NCBI GenBank assembly: GCA_030440445.1
Contig: CP098528.1
Coordinates: 3,720,001-3,784,000, forward strand
Length of the DNA stretch: 64,000 bases
DNA from: Halomonas sp. KG2
GTDB taxonomy: Bacteria > Pseudomonadota > Gammaproteobacteria > Pseudomonadales > Halomonadaceae
Direction of reading: 5' to 3'
A program made the translations under genes and the position numbers. Below are positions 25,684 to 34,702 of this stretch, one piece after another. Position 1 is the stretch's first letter. The number at the start of each line of letters is the position of its first letter. The notes beneath the pieces are model-generated. The model made no database searches. It saw only the letters and a list, made by a program, of their open reading frames with translations, and had not been told where the DNA came from.

Positions 25684-26964
25684 ATGCGTTTGCGTACCCC
25701 TTTTGCAATGACCGCCCTGGCAGCGAGCTTGTTAAGCGCCGCCCAGGTAAACGCGGATAGCGTCGATCTGACCATGTACTACCCGGTCGCAGTGGGCGGT
25801 GCACTCACTGACGTCGTTGATACGCTGGTGGAAGAGTTTGAAAGCGAATACCCCGATATCAATGTGGAAGCGATCTACGCCGGTAACTACGACGACACCC
25901 GCGTGCGCGCCATGTCGGCGATGGAAGCGGGCGAAACGCCGCAGCTATCGGTCATGTTCTCCATCGATCTTTACGAGCTGATTGAGCAGAACGCCATCGT
26001 CGCCTTTGATGACCTGGTCGAAACCGATGAAGAGCGCGAATGGCTCAATGGCTTCTACCCAGGGCTGATGGAAAATGGCCAGTTGGATGGCAAAACCTAC
26101 GGCATCCCCTTCCAGCGCTCCACCATCGTACTGTTCTGGAACAAAGACGCCTTTGAAGCCGCTGGCCTAGACCCCGAAACACCCCCAGAAAACTGGCAAG
26201 AGATGGCCGAGATGGCTGCCACCGTGCGCGAAGCCTCCAATGGCGAGCAGTGGGGCGTGATGGTGCCATCGACCGGCTACCCCTACTGGATGTTCCAGGC
26301 CTTTGCCTTTCAGAACGGCCACCGGCTAATGAGCGAAGATGGCACCGAGGTCTACTTCGACGACCCCGCAGCGGTTGAAGCGCTGGAGTACTGGGTATCG
26401 CTAGCCACCGAGCACAATGCCATGCCTGACGGCACCATTGAGTGGGGCACCCTGCGCCAGAACTTCCTTGAACAGTCCACGGCAATGATGTGGCACACTA
26501 CGGGCAATCTGACCGCCGTACGTAGCGAAGCCAATTTTGATTTTGGCGTCGCCATGCTGCCGATGAAAACCCAGCGCGGCAGCCCCACCGGTGGCGGTAA
26601 CTTCTACATTTTTGAAGATACGACTGAAGAAGAGCAACGCGCGGCGATGACCTTTATTCGCTGGATGACCGCTCCCGAGCGAGCTGCCGCCTGGTCGATT
26701 GAGACTGGCTATATGGGCGTTAGCCCCGCTGCCTACGAAACCGACGCGCTACAAGGCTATGTAGAAGAGTTCCCACCTGCCGCGGTCGCCCGCGACCAGC
26801 TTGAACACGGCACGGCAGAGCTTTCCACTTACCAGGGTGGCCGTATTCGCCGCGCCTTGGATAACGCCGTGCAAGCAGCGCTGACCGGCCAAATGACAGC
26901 GCAAGAAGCGCTTAGCCAAGCGCAGCAAGAGGCCGATAGCGTGTTACGCCGCTACGCCCGTTAA
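25684..26964 (+). CDS. ABC transporter substrate-binding protein, UgpB-like
   Basis: A 426-residue family 1 extracellular binding protein with a signal peptide (about 22 residues, ending VNA). It follows UgpB in layout: YAGNYDDTRVRAMSAMEAGETPQ, IPFQRSTIVLFWNKDAFEAAGLDPETPP, and a late GGGNFYIFEDTTEEE segment. The ATG at 25684 follows GGAG by 8 bases. It is followed by a strong hairpin with a T-run before the first permease. Glycerol-3-phosphate is suggested by family and promoter; related proteins bind oligosaccharides or polyols. Confidence 0.85.
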   Translation: MRLRTPFAMTALAASLLSAAQVNADSVDLTMYYPVAVGGALTDVVDTLVEEFESEYPDINVEAIYAGNYDDTRVRAMSAMEAGETPQLSVMFSIDLYELIEQNAIVAFDDLVETDEEREWLNGFYPGLMENGQLDGKTYGIPFQRSTIVLFWNKDAFEAAGLDPETPPENWQEMAEMAATVREASNGEQWGVMVPSTGYPYWMFQAFAFQNGHRLMSEDGTEVYFDDPAAVEALEYWVSLATEHNAMPDGTIEWGTLRQNFLEQSTAMMWHTTGNLTAVRSEANFDFGVAMLPMKTQRGSPTGGGNFYIFEDTTEEEQRAAMTFIRWMTAPERAAAWSIETGYMGVSPAAYETDALQGYVEEFPPAAVARDQLEHGTAELSTYQGGRIRRALDNAVQAALTGQMTAQEALSQAQQEADSVLRRYAR

Positions 26965-26985
26965 TCGTTAGCCATTTTACTGTTC

Positions 26986-27007
26986 GCCGGGGCATGCCCC
27001 GGCTTTT
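26986..27007 (+). terminator. Hairpin with T-run between binding-protein and permease genes
   Basis: An 18-base perfect palindrome, GCCGGGG-CATG-CCCCGGC, followed by TTTT. It is 20 bp after the binding-protein stop. Because the permeases lie beyond it, it should act as a partial terminator or a 3'-end stabiliser. Confidence 0.8.
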
Positions 27008-27027
27008 CCAACGTGCGGTACGTCTCT

Positions 27028-27912
27028 ATGTCATTCACCAACCACCGCAAAATGCAGCTCTACGGTGCGCTTCTGCTACTGCCCGCTGCGGTACTGCTAA
27101 CGACGTTTGCTTATTTACCGACCATAACAACGGTCATTAACAGTCTATTTTTACCCGGCTTTCGCGGTGCACCCACTGAATTCGTCGGCCTTGAAAATTA
27201 TCAGGTGTTGTTCGATGACCCGACGTTTTGGAAAGTAGCGCGTAACAACTTAATCTACGCCGTCGGTACGATTCCTACGTCTATCGCGCTGGCCTTGGGT
27301 ATGGCGCTATTCGTCAATGGCAAGCTTCGCGGGCGGGGCTTTGTGCGCATGGCCTACTTTACGCCGACGATTCTTCCCATGATCGCCGCGGCCAATATCT
27401 GGATGTTTTTCTACGCGCCGCAGATCGGCCTATTCAATAAACTGCTCGGTATGCTGGGCTTATCCGGAGTGAACTGGCTGGGTGATCCAAGCATTGCTTT
27501 AAGCTCGGTGATCGTGATGTCGGTGTGGAAAGAAGCCGGCTTTTTTATGATCTTCTACTTGGCGGCGCTCCAGAGTATGCCCCCCGAGTTAAAAGAGGCG
27601 GCTGATTTAGAAGGCACTAGCCGTTGGAGCTTTTTCTGGCGGGTGACATTTCCACTGTTGATGCCCACCACGCTGTTTGTGCTCATCAATGCGCTGATTA
27701 ACTCGGTGCGGGTCGTGGATCACCTATTTATCTTGACCAAGGGTGGGCCCAACAACGCCACCAACCTGCTGCTCTACTACGTTTACGAGAATGCGTTCTC
27801 GTTCTTTGACCGCACCACGGCAGCCACCATTACGGTGGTGATTTTGTTGGTGCTCGCGGTAGTGGCGACGCTTAAGTTCACGATTTTAGATCGCAGGACG
27901 CACTATCAATGA
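27028..27912 (+). CDS. ABC transporter permease, UgpA-like
   Basis: A 294-residue inner-membrane permease with six helices. The binding-protein-dependent transport motif, which contacts the ATPase, is EAADLEGTSRWSFFWRVTFPLL. Its place after a UgpB-like protein and before a second permease matches UgpA. I chose the ATG at 27028; an in-frame GTG at 27013 is the alternative, and neither has a strong ribosome site. It overlaps the next gene by 4 bp. Confidence 0.87.
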   Translation: MSFTNHRKMQLYGALLLLPAAVLLTTFAYLPTITTVINSLFLPGFRGAPTEFVGLENYQVLFDDPTFWKVARNNLIYAVGTIPTSIALALGMALFVNGKLRGRGFVRMAYFTPTILPMIAAANIWMFFYAPQIGLFNKLLGMLGLSGVNWLGDPSIALSSVIVMSVWKEAGFFMIFYLAALQSMPPELKEAADLEGTSRWSFFWRVTFPLLMPTTLFVLINALINSVRVVDHLFILTKGGPNNATNLLLYYVYENAFSFFDRTTAATITVVILLVLAVVATLKFTILDRRTHYQ

Positions 27913-28745
27913 ATACGACCACTGCGCCCCGCTCACGCATCTTCTCAATTCCAGCGCTGGAAACAGTGGCCGCGTGGCTACTAGCGATTATTTGGATATT
28001 CCCACTACTGTACGCCTTTTGGGCGGCCTTCCACCCCAGCGAGTTTATGGTCAACTTTGCGCTCTTCGCTCCGCTGACGTTGGAGAACTTCGCTAACGCT
28101 TGGTCTCAAGCGCCCTTTGCCCGCTACTACCTAAACACCTTTGCGCTGGTGACAGGAGTGGTGGTCGGTCAGTTTGTGGTCTGCACCCTGGCGGCGTTTG
28201 CCTTTGCGCGCTTTCCGATTCCCGGCAAGAACGTTTTATTTATGCTGGTGCTGATTCAACTCTTTGTGTTTCCCGAAGTGTTGATTGTCGAGAACTACCG
28301 CATCGCCAGCGAGCTGGGGCTGATCAATACCATCACCGGGATTGGCTTACCTTACGTGGCCAGCGCCCTGGGGATTTTTCTGCTCCGCCAAACGTTTAAA
28401 ACCATCCCAAGGGAGCTTGAAGACGCCGCCCGCATCGAAGGCTGCAACTGGCTGGAAATTTTGTGGAAGGTCTACGTACCGCTCGCCAAGCCCACCTACC
28501 TTGCTTACGGGCTGGTCTCGATTAGTCACCACTGGAACAACTTCATCTGGCCATTAGTGGTGACCAATTCGGTAGAGAGCCGCCCGCTAACGGTAGGGTT
28601 AGGGGTATTTTCCGCCCCCGAAACCGGCGTTAACTGGGCCACCGTTAGCGCTGCGACGCTGTTAAGCATCGCCCCGCTGCTAATTGCCTTTTTACTCTTC
28701 CAACGCCAGTTCGTGCAGTCGTTTTTAAGAGCGGGGATTCGCTAG
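27909..28745 (+). CDS. ABC transporter permease, UgpE-like
   Basis: A 278-residue second permease with the EAA motif ELEDAARIEGCNWLEILWKVYVPLAKP in the MalG/UgpE style. It forms a heterodimer with the preceding permease. Its ATG overlaps the stop of that gene (ATGA), so the two are coupled. It is the last gene of the operon; recQ follows after 64 bp with its own ribosome site. Confidence 0.88.
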   Translation: MNTTTAPRSRIFSIPALETVAAWLLAIIWIFPLLYAFWAAFHPSEFMVNFALFAPLTLENFANAWSQAPFARYYLNTFALVTGVVVGQFVVCTLAAFAFARFPIPGKNVLFMLVLIQLFVFPEVLIVENYRIASELGLINTITGIGLPYVASALGIFLLRQTFKTIPRELEDAARIEGCNWLEILWKVYVPLAKPTYLAYGLVSISHHWNNFIWPLVVTNSVESRPLTVGLGVFSAPETGVNWATVSAATLLSIAPLLIAFLLFQRQFVQSFLRAGIR

Positions 28746-28809
28746 GCAAAAACTCCCTTGAATTTTCGTGCGACAATTCTCCCTCAAGCACGAGACAAGG
28801 AGAGCATTG

Positions 28810-30954
28810 ATGCACGGCGCCCCTCACCCGGCAGCCCTCAAGGTGCTGCAGCAGGTATTTGGCTACGACAGCTTTCGCGGCCCGCAGCAGGCCATCATCG
28901 AGCATGTGATGGCCGGCGGCGATGCGCTGGTGCTGATGCCCACCGGCGGCGGCAAGTCGCTGTGCTATCAGATCCCTGCGCTGCTGCGCGAAGGCACCGC
29001 CATTGTGGTCTCGCCGCTAATCGCACTGATGCAGGATCAGGTCGCAGCACTTCAGCAGAACGGGGTCAGGGCGGCTTACCTCAACTCCAGCCTCGATTAT
29101 CACGAGGCGGTCGAGGTGGAGAACCGTCTGCGGGCGGGGGAACTGGATCTTTTGTATGTCGCGCCCGAGCGGCTGGCCACGGCGCGTATGCAGATGCTGC
29201 TGGAACAGACTCGGATTGCGCTGTTCGCCATTGATGAAGCCCACTGCGTCTCCCAGTGGGGCCATGATTTTCGCCCTGAGTATCGCCAGCTCTCACATTT
29301 GCATCAGCGCTTTCCCCAAGTGCCGCGCATCGCCCTGACCGCCACCGCCGACGTGCCCACCCGGGGCGATATTATGGAGCATCTGCAGCTCCAAGAAGCG
29401 GCGCTGTATAACAGCGGCTTTGACCGGCCCAATATCCGCTACCATATCGCCGAAAATCAGGGCAACGCCAAGGAACAGCTGCTGCGCTTTATCGGTGAGC
29501 ACCACGATGGCGAGGCGGGCATCGTCTACTGCCTCTCCCGGCGCAAGGTGGAGGAGACCGCCGCCTGGCTGGAACGCCAGGGGGTGACGGCACTGCCCTA
29601 CCACGCGGGGCTTCCCGCCGAGCAGCGCCAGCACCACCAGACCCGCTTTCTGCGTGAAGATGGTGTGATTGTGGTGGCCACCATCGCCTTCGGTATGGGA
29701 ATCGACAAACCTGATGTGCGTTTTGTGGCCCACCTCAACCTGCCCAAGAGCATCGAAGCTTACTACCAGGAGACCGGTCGCGCCGGCCGCGACGGTCTGC
29801 CCGCCAACGCTTGGATGGCCTACGGGCTACAGGACGTGATCACGCTGCGCCAAATGCAGCAGGACTCCAGCGCCGCCGACCAGCAAAAGCGCATTGAGCA
29901 GCAGAAGCTCGATGCCATGCTGGGGCTATGTGAGATCACCAGTTGCCGTCGCCAAGCGCTTTTGCACTACTTTGGCGATCACCTGGAATCCCCCTGTGGC
30001 AACTGCGACAACTGCCTGACGCCACCCGAGACTTGGGAAGCCACCGTGGCGGCGCAAAAGGCGCTGTCCTGCGTCTACCGCACCGAGCAGCGCTTCGGCG
30101 TGACCTATCTCGTGGACGTGTTGCTGGGCAAAAGCAACGAGCGTATCACCCGCTTTGGCCACGACCGCCTTAGTACCTTCGGCATTGGTAAAGAGCTTGC
30201 GGCTAACGAGTGGAAAGCGCTCTTTCGCCAGCTGATTGCCAGCGGCTATTTAAGTGTCGATATGGCGGGCCACGGCGGTATTCAGCTCACCGCCAACGCT
30301 AGGCCGGTGCTGCGTGGCGAGCAAACCCTCACTCTGCGCAAGCCAAGCAACAAACCCAGCAAAGCCAAAACCGCCCGACGGGGAAGCAAAGGCGCCTCTG
30401 CGCCCCAGGGCCACGGCCCGCTGTGGGAAGCTCTGCGCCAGCACCGCAAGGCACTGGCCGAAGCCCAGGGCGTGCCTGCCTATGTGATTTTCCACGATGC
30501 CACTCTGGCCGAACTGGTCGAACAGAAACCCCAAAGCCTAGAGGCACTGGGCGCGATTTCGGGTATCGGTGCGCGCAAGCTGGCGGATTACGGCGACGGT
30601 TTTCTGGCCGTTATTCTGGCGCATCAGGGAATCCATCAAGACACCCCGTCCGTGGGCAGCAGTGCCTTGGAATCCGCCGCCTTGCTGCGCAAGGGGTTAA
30701 CACCTGAGGAAGTCGCCGAGCAGCGCGGCTTGGCCGCCAACACCATTTATCGCCACCTAAGTGATGTGATTCAAAGCGGTGGGCTGGCGCTGGAAGAGGT
30801 CGTCGACTTGAACCCCGTAACCCTGGAGCAGATCCGCACCACCTTTGCGCACTATCCAGACCAAGGGCTGAAAGTGGTTTTCGAGGCATTGGAAGGGCGT
30901 ATCGATTATCCCATCCTACACTGCGTACAGGCGTCTCTGGCGGCACCACGTTAG
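28810..30954 (+). CDS. recQ: ATP-dependent DNA helicase RecQ
   Basis: A 714-residue superfamily 2, 3'-5' DNA helicase. Motif I is [14 protein letters not shown], motif II DEAH in [20 protein letters not shown], and motif [12 protein letters not shown]. Zinc-binding cysteines follow in CEITSCRRQ and [10 protein letters not shown], then the winged-helix RQC domain and an HRDC domain near residues 530-610. The last ~100 residues ([20 protein letters not shown]) form an extra HTH_40-type domain missing from E. coli RecQ (609 residues). The ATG at 28810 follows AAGGAG. The gene appears more GC-rich than those around it. Confidence 0.93.
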   Translation: MHGAPHPAALKVLQQVFGYDSFRGPQQAIIEHVMAGGDALVLMPTGGGKSLCYQIPALLREGTAIVVSPLIALMQDQVAALQQNGVRAAYLNSSLDYHEAVEVENRLRAGELDLLYVAPERLATARMQMLLEQTRIALFAIDEAHCVSQWGHDFRPEYRQLSHLHQRFPQVPRIALTATADVPTRGDIMEHLQLQEAALYNSGFDRPNIRYHIAENQGNAKEQLLRFIGEHHDGEAGIVYCLSRRKVEETAAWLERQGVTALPYHAGLPAEQRQHHQTRFLREDGVIVVATIAFGMGIDKPDVRFVAHLNLPKSIEAYYQETGRAGRDGLPANAWMAYGLQDVITLRQMQQDSSAADQQKRIEQQKLDAMLGLCEITSCRRQALLHYFGDHLESPCGNCDNCLTPPETWEATVAAQKALSCVYRTEQRFGVTYLVDVLLGKSNERITRFGHDRLSTFGIGKELAANEWKALFRQLIASGYLSVDMAGHGGIQLTANARPVLRGEQTLTLRKPSNKPSKAKTARRGSKGASAPQGHGPLWEALRQHRKALAEAQGVPAYVIFHDATLAELVEQKPQSLEALGAISGIGARKLADYGDGFLAVILAHQGIHQDTPSVGSSALESAALLRKGLTPEEVAEQRGLAANTIYRHLSDVIQSGGLALEEVVDLNPVTLEQIRTTFAHYPDQGLKVVFEALEGRIDYPILHCVQASLAAPR

Positions 30955-30964
30955 CGCGGCGGCG

Positions 30965-31975
30965 TTATCGGCAATGCTCGCCCTGGGCAATGGCGGCGGC
31001 ATCAAACACGCCAGTATCCAAAATCCAGGCGGTAACCAGTTTGGCGGGTGTCACATCAAAGGCAGGGTTCCACACGGGGGCATTTTCGGGAGCCCAGACA
31101 ACATCACCAAAAGCGCCTGAAACACCATGGATTTCTGCCGCATCACGCTGTTCAATAGGAATATCCGCGCCGGTTGCGCAGGCGGGATCTACCGTGGTGT
31201 AAGGGGCCACTACATAGAACGGCACCTGATGATAGTGAGCAATCACCGCCAGCATGTAAGTACCCACTTTGTTGGCGAAGTCACCGTTGGCGCAAATGCG
31301 GTCGGCACCGACCATGACTTTATCGACTTTCCCTGCGGCCATTAAGCTCGCGGCCATGCTGTCAGCAATCAATTGATAGGGAATGGCTAAGTCGGCCATT
31401 TCCCAAGCGGTTAAACGGCCGCCTTGCAGCAGCGGGCGGGTTTCATCCACATACACATGCAGCGTCACACCGCGCTGCTTGGCAACTGCGAGTGCGCCAA
31501 TGGCGGTGCCAACACCTGCGGTAGCAAGCGCCCCGGTATTGCAGTGGGTCAATATGCGGTCGCCTGATTGCAAAAGGTCGGCTCCCCGCTCGGCCATACG
31601 CTGGCAAAGTGCGCGGTCTTCTGCAAACAATTCAGCGGCGCGCTCAGCCAGGGTGGCAGCCCCTTGCTCAAAGCAGGCTTCCATAGCATCCAGGCAATAC
31701 ATCAGGTTCACTGCGGTGGGTCGCGTGGCGCGTAAGCGATCACTTACCAACTGCCAGTCACCTTGCGGATGACGTGCGGCGTATTGAGCCAGCACGAAAG
31801 CAGCGCTCAAGCCAATCAGCGGCGCGCCGCGAATCGCCAGGTTTTTCACCGCATGCTGCCACTCTTCTGGTGAACCACAGCGCACCCACTGCTCCTTCTG
31901 GGGCAGTTGGGTTTGATCCAAATACTCAAGGTGGTCGGCATAGACCCGTAAACTGCGTGACTGTAGGTGTGGCAT
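30965..31975 (-). CDS. mtnA: Methylthioribose-1-phosphate isomerase
   Basis: A 336-residue isomerase that turns 5-methylthioribose-1-phosphate into 5-methylthioribulose-1-phosphate in methionine salvage. Family landmarks are AIRGAPLIGLSAAFVLA for phosphate binding, the catalytic Cys in LTHCNTGALATAGVGTA, and the catalytic Asp in VGADRICANGDFANKVGTY. It is divergent from mtnBCD with a shared promoter region that holds a palindrome, and convergent with recQ (10 bp apart). Confidence 0.93.
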   Translation of the reverse strand: MPHLQSRSLRVYADHLEYLDQTQLPQKEQWVRCGSPEEWQHAVKNLAIRGAPLIGLSAAFVLAQYAARHPQGDWQLVSDRLRATRPTAVNLMYCLDAMEACFEQGAATLAERAAELFAEDRALCQRMAERGADLLQSGDRILTHCNTGALATAGVGTAIGALAVAKQRGVTLHVYVDETRPLLQGGRLTAWEMADLAIPYQLIADSMAASLMAAGKVDKVMVGADRICANGDFANKVGTYMLAVIAHYHQVPFYVVAPYTTVDPACATGADIPIEQRDAAEIHGVSGAFGDVVWAPENAPVWNPAFDVTPAKLVTAWILDTGVFDAAAIAQGEHCR

Positions 31976-32019
31976 TGCTGGACTCCTTAAGCACTCTAAC
32001 TTGACTAGCAGAACAACGG

Positions 32020-32037
32020 CGCGGCTTATCAGCCGCG
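32020..32037. promoter_or_regulatory. Palindrome in the mtnA-mtnB divergent promoter
   Basis: CGCGGCT-TATC-AGCCGCG is a perfect 7-bp inverted repeat midway between the two genes. A TTGACT -35-like box lies at 32001. It could be an operator acting on both directions. No SAM-riboswitch fold was found in this 110-bp region. Confidence 0.5.
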
Positions 32038-32086
32038 AAGCTTATCATATAGAATGGCTGCTACTAGATGAGGCGACGCAGATCCT

Positions 32087-32677
32087 ATGATGACGCTACA
32101 AACTGAACTGCTGGCCGCCATTTCATGGGCGGCGCAGCAAGGCTGGACGCCAGCCACTGGCGGTAACTTTTCCGCCCGTACCGAGGCGGGGTATTGGGTC
32201 ACCGCCTCTGGGCGCGATAAAACCCGCATTCAGGCCAATGACCTACTACTATGCGATCTGGATGGCCGAGTACTATCAGGCGACGGTAAACCGAGTGCGG
32301 AAAGTGATCTTCACGCTGCGCTCTATCGCTTAGACGCATCGATTAACTGCGTGCTACATACCCATACCCTAGCCAGCACTGTGCTGTCGCGGCGCTTTCC
32401 AAACGGTATTGAGCTAAGTGGCTTCGAGATGCAAAAAGCCCTGCAGGGCAACGTGACTCATGATGCCTCGGTTCTTTTACCGGTGGTACCAAATCCCCAA
32501 GATATGGACGAGCTAGCGGATCATGTACGCCTCGGCTGGCCGATGCCCTGGGGCTTTTTGGTGGCGGGGCACGGTATTTATGCCGTGGGCGATAGCATCG
32601 CTAGTTGCCGTCGGCACTTGGAAGCCATTGAATTTTTACTGTCCTGTGTACTTGAAGAGAGCCGGTGGTCTAAATGA
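32087..32677 (+). CDS. mtnB: Methylthioribulose-1-phosphate dehydratase
   Basis: A 196-residue class II aldolase-fold enzyme that dehydrates methylthioribulose-1-phosphate to 2,3-diketo-5-methylthiopentyl-1-phosphate. Zinc ligands are in VLHTHTLAST and VAGHGIYAVG; the catalytic Glu lies in LSGFEMQKAL. The N-terminus has WTPATGGNFSAR, typical of the family. The stop overlaps the mtnC start (ATGA). It is the first gene of mtnBCD. Confidence 0.92.
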   Translation: MMTLQTELLAAISWAAQQGWTPATGGNFSARTEAGYWVTASGRDKTRIQANDLLLCDLDGRVLSGDGKPSAESDLHAALYRLDASINCVLHTHTLASTVLSRRFPNGIELSGFEMQKALQGNVTHDASVLLPVVPNPQDMDELADHVRLGWPMPWGFLVAGHGIYAVGDSIASCRRHLEAIEFLLSCVLEESRWSK

Positions 32678-33360
32678 GTAACCCAGCTGTTCGCGCCGTT
32701 GTCACCGATATCGAAGGCACCACCACGGATATTAACTTCGTGCATAAGGTGCTGTTTCCCTACGCTCAAGCCAAGCTACCCGATTTTTTGCGGGCAAATG
32801 CTGACTCTCCAGAGGTTGCCGAGCAAATTAGCGCCGTGCGCCGCGAAATGGGCGACGCTGATGCCACGCTGGAAGCAGTCATTGCGCAGTTGCTACATTG
32901 GATCGAGACTGACCAAAAAGTCACGCCGCTGAAAGCACTGCAAGGTATGGTGTGGGCCGATGGCTACCAGCGCGGCGATTTTAAAGGGCATTTGTATAGC
33001 GATGTAGCCCCAGCGCTGCGCCAGTGGCAGCAGGCAGGCAAAGCGCTGTACGTGTATTCGTCAGGTTCCGTGCAGGCGCAGAAGCTGCTGTTTGGCTACA
33101 GCGATGAAGGCGACTTAACACCCCTGTTTAGCGGCTACTTCGACACCCATATTGGCCATAAACGCGAAGCCACAGCCTATCAGCGAATTATCGCTGAGCT
33201 TGACCTATCGCCGGAAGCGGTGCTGTTCTTGTCGGACGTGGTCGAAGAGCTGGACGCCGCCAAGCAGGCGGGCATGCAAACCCTACAGTTAGTTCGCGAA
33301 GGCACCCAGGCGGGTAACACCCACGCGTGCGTTTCCCGCTTTGATGAAATTGAGCTTTAG
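32674..33360 (+). CDS. mtnC: Enolase-phosphatase E1
   Basis: A 228-residue HAD enzyme that both enolises and dephosphorylates diketo-methylthiopentyl-1-phosphate to acireductone. The HAD nucleophile region is VTDIEGTTTDINFVH, motif II YSSGSVQAQKLLFGY, and motif III FLSDVVEELDAAKQAGM. This matches the bifunctional MtnC of proteobacteria, not the split MtnW/MtnX route of Bacillus. It overlaps mtnB by 4 bp and precedes mtnD by 11 bp. Confidence 0.93.
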   Translation: MSNPAVRAVVTDIEGTTTDINFVHKVLFPYAQAKLPDFLRANADSPEVAEQISAVRREMGDADATLEAVIAQLLHWIETDQKVTPLKALQGMVWADGYQRGDFKGHLYSDVAPALRQWQQAGKALYVYSSGSVQAQKLLFGYSDEGDLTPLFSGYFDTHIGHKREATAYQRIIAELDLSPEAVLFLSDVVEELDAAKQAGMQTLQLVREGTQAGNTHACVSRFDEIEL

Positions 33361-33371
33361 GAGAGCCTAGA

Positions 33372-33920
33372 ATGTCGCAACTGAAAGTATTTGCTGATCA
33401 GAATCCTAATGACGCCCTGCTAGACATCACTGACGGCGAGCAGATAACTGCTGAGCTGAACAAGGTGGGTGTGCTGTTCGAGCGCTGGGCAACGCCGGGT
33501 GAGATTGCCGACGACGCCACCCAGGACGATATTTTGGCGCTTTATCAAGACGACATCGACCGGGTAAAAACCATCGGCGGCTATCAAACCGTTGATGTGC
33601 TGCACATGGTGCCCACGCACCCAGACAAAGACGCCATGCGCCAAAAGTTCTTAAACGAGCACCGCCATCACGAAGACGAAGTGCGCTTCTTCGTCAAAGG
33701 CCAGGGGCTTTTCTGCCTGCATATTGAAGACAAGGTGTATCAGGTACTGTGTACCCGCAATGACCTGATCAGCGTACCTGCTAACACGCCCCATTGGTTC
33801 GATATGGGCCCAGCGCCAGAATTCACTGCGCTGCGCTTCTTCGATAACGTGGAAGGCTGGGTGCCCCACTGGACAGAGAGCGATATCGCCGGGAAGTTTG
33901 ATCGTTTGGATCAGCTTTGA
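33372..33920 (+). CDS. mtnD: Acireductone dioxygenase
   Basis: A 182-residue cupin. Metal ligands follow the ARD pattern H-x-H-x3-E in EHRHHEDEVRFF, with the fourth ligand His in PANTPHWFDMG. With iron the enzyme makes formate and the keto acid of methionine; with nickel it makes methylthiopropionate, formate and CO. It ends mtnBCD, and its stop codon is followed at once by a heptamer repeat tract and then the 198-bp repeat array. Confidence 0.93.
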   Translation: MSQLKVFADQNPNDALLDITDGEQITAELNKVGVLFERWATPGEIADDATQDDILALYQDDIDRVKTIGGYQTVDVLHMVPTHPDKDAMRQKFLNEHRHHEDEVRFFVKGQGLFCLHIEDKVYQVLCTRNDLISVPANTPHWFDMGPAPEFTALRFFDNVEGWVPHWTESDIAGKFDRLDQL

Positions 33921-33922
33921 TT

Positions 33923-33957
33923 AGTGAATAGTGAATGGTGAATGGTGAATGGTGAAT
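33923..33957. repeat. Heptamer tandem repeat after mtnD
   Basis: Five units: AGTGAAT twice, then GGTGAAT three times, starting 3 bp after the mtnD stop. It is the reverse complement of the ACYATTC-type units near yejK. Confidence 0.85.
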
Positions 33958-33984
33958 CGTAAGTTGTAATGGTGGGAGGCAGTT

Positions 33985-34655
33985 GTAGCGCGGCGTAAGC
34001 GTCAGCGCACCCGCGAAGCAACGCGCCAGCGTTGCCGAGGTTGGCACCGAGGCCGGATCAGGCGCGGAGGCATTATCCAGGCGGCTGGCGCCGCCGTCGC
34101 GGGTGCCTCATACGCTCGTCCCTCGCGAGATTCGTTACACCGCGCTACGGGGCTTAACAATAGTTGAGTTGGGCTCATTATGTAGCGCGGCGTAAGCGTC
34201 AGCGCACCCGCGGAAGCAGCGCGCTAGCGGTGCCGAAGGTGGTACCGAGGCCGGATCAGGCGCGGAGGCATTATCCAGGCGGCTGGCGCCGCCGTCGCGG
34301 GTGCCTCATACGCTCGTCCCTCGCGAGATTCGTTACACCGCGCTACTGGGCTTAACAATAGTTGAGTTGGGCTCATTATGTAGCGCGGCGTAAGCGTCAG
34401 CGCACCCGTGGAAGCAGCGCGCTAGCGATGCCGAAGGTGACGCCGAGGCCGGATCAGGCGCGGAGGCATTATCCAGGCGGCTGGCGCCGCCGTCGCGGGT
34501 GCCTCATACGCTCGTCCCTCGCGAGATTCGTTACACCGCGCTACGGGGCTTAACAATAGTTGAGTTGGGCTCATTATGTAGCGCGGCGTAAGCGTCAGCG
34601 CACCCGCGAAGCAATGCGCCAGCGTTGCCGAGGTTGGCACCGAGGCGGGATCAGC
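33985..34655. repeat. Tandem array of a 198-bp palindromic unit (about 3.4 copies)
   Basis: Units begin at 33985, 34182, 34380 and 34578 (spacing 197, 198, 198); the last breaks off near 34655. Each full unit has a palindromic element of 164-165 bp bounded by GTAGCGCGGCGTAA and TTACACCGCGCTAC (13 of 14 complementary), then a 33-bp spacer. Inside are nested inverted repeats: GAGGCA...TGCCTC, and GGCGGC-TGGC-GCCGCC. Outside a variable block the copies are almost identical. The unit has no credible gene: short frames starting MSWAHYVARRKRQ simply recur with the repeat. It fills the space between mtnD and mtnK. It may be a non-autonomous mobile or REP-like structured element. Confidence 0.93.
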
Positions 34656-34702
34656 CACAGTGCCATTATCGAGAAGTCCATTATATCGAGAGGGGTAAGC
34701 GT

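Noticed and set aside
26045..26485. Long antisense frame within the UgpB-like gene
   Set aside because: It mirrors the codon pattern of the real gene, is rich in Arg/Pro/Ser and has no ribosome site.
31976..32086. SAM riboswitch or MTA-related leader ahead of the mtn genes
   Set aside because: The region is only 110 bp and holds a short palindrome, not the paired elements of known SAM riboswitch classes.
33985..34655. CRISPR array
   Set aside because: The repeats are 198 bp with internal palindromes and near-identical spacers, and no cas genes are nearby.
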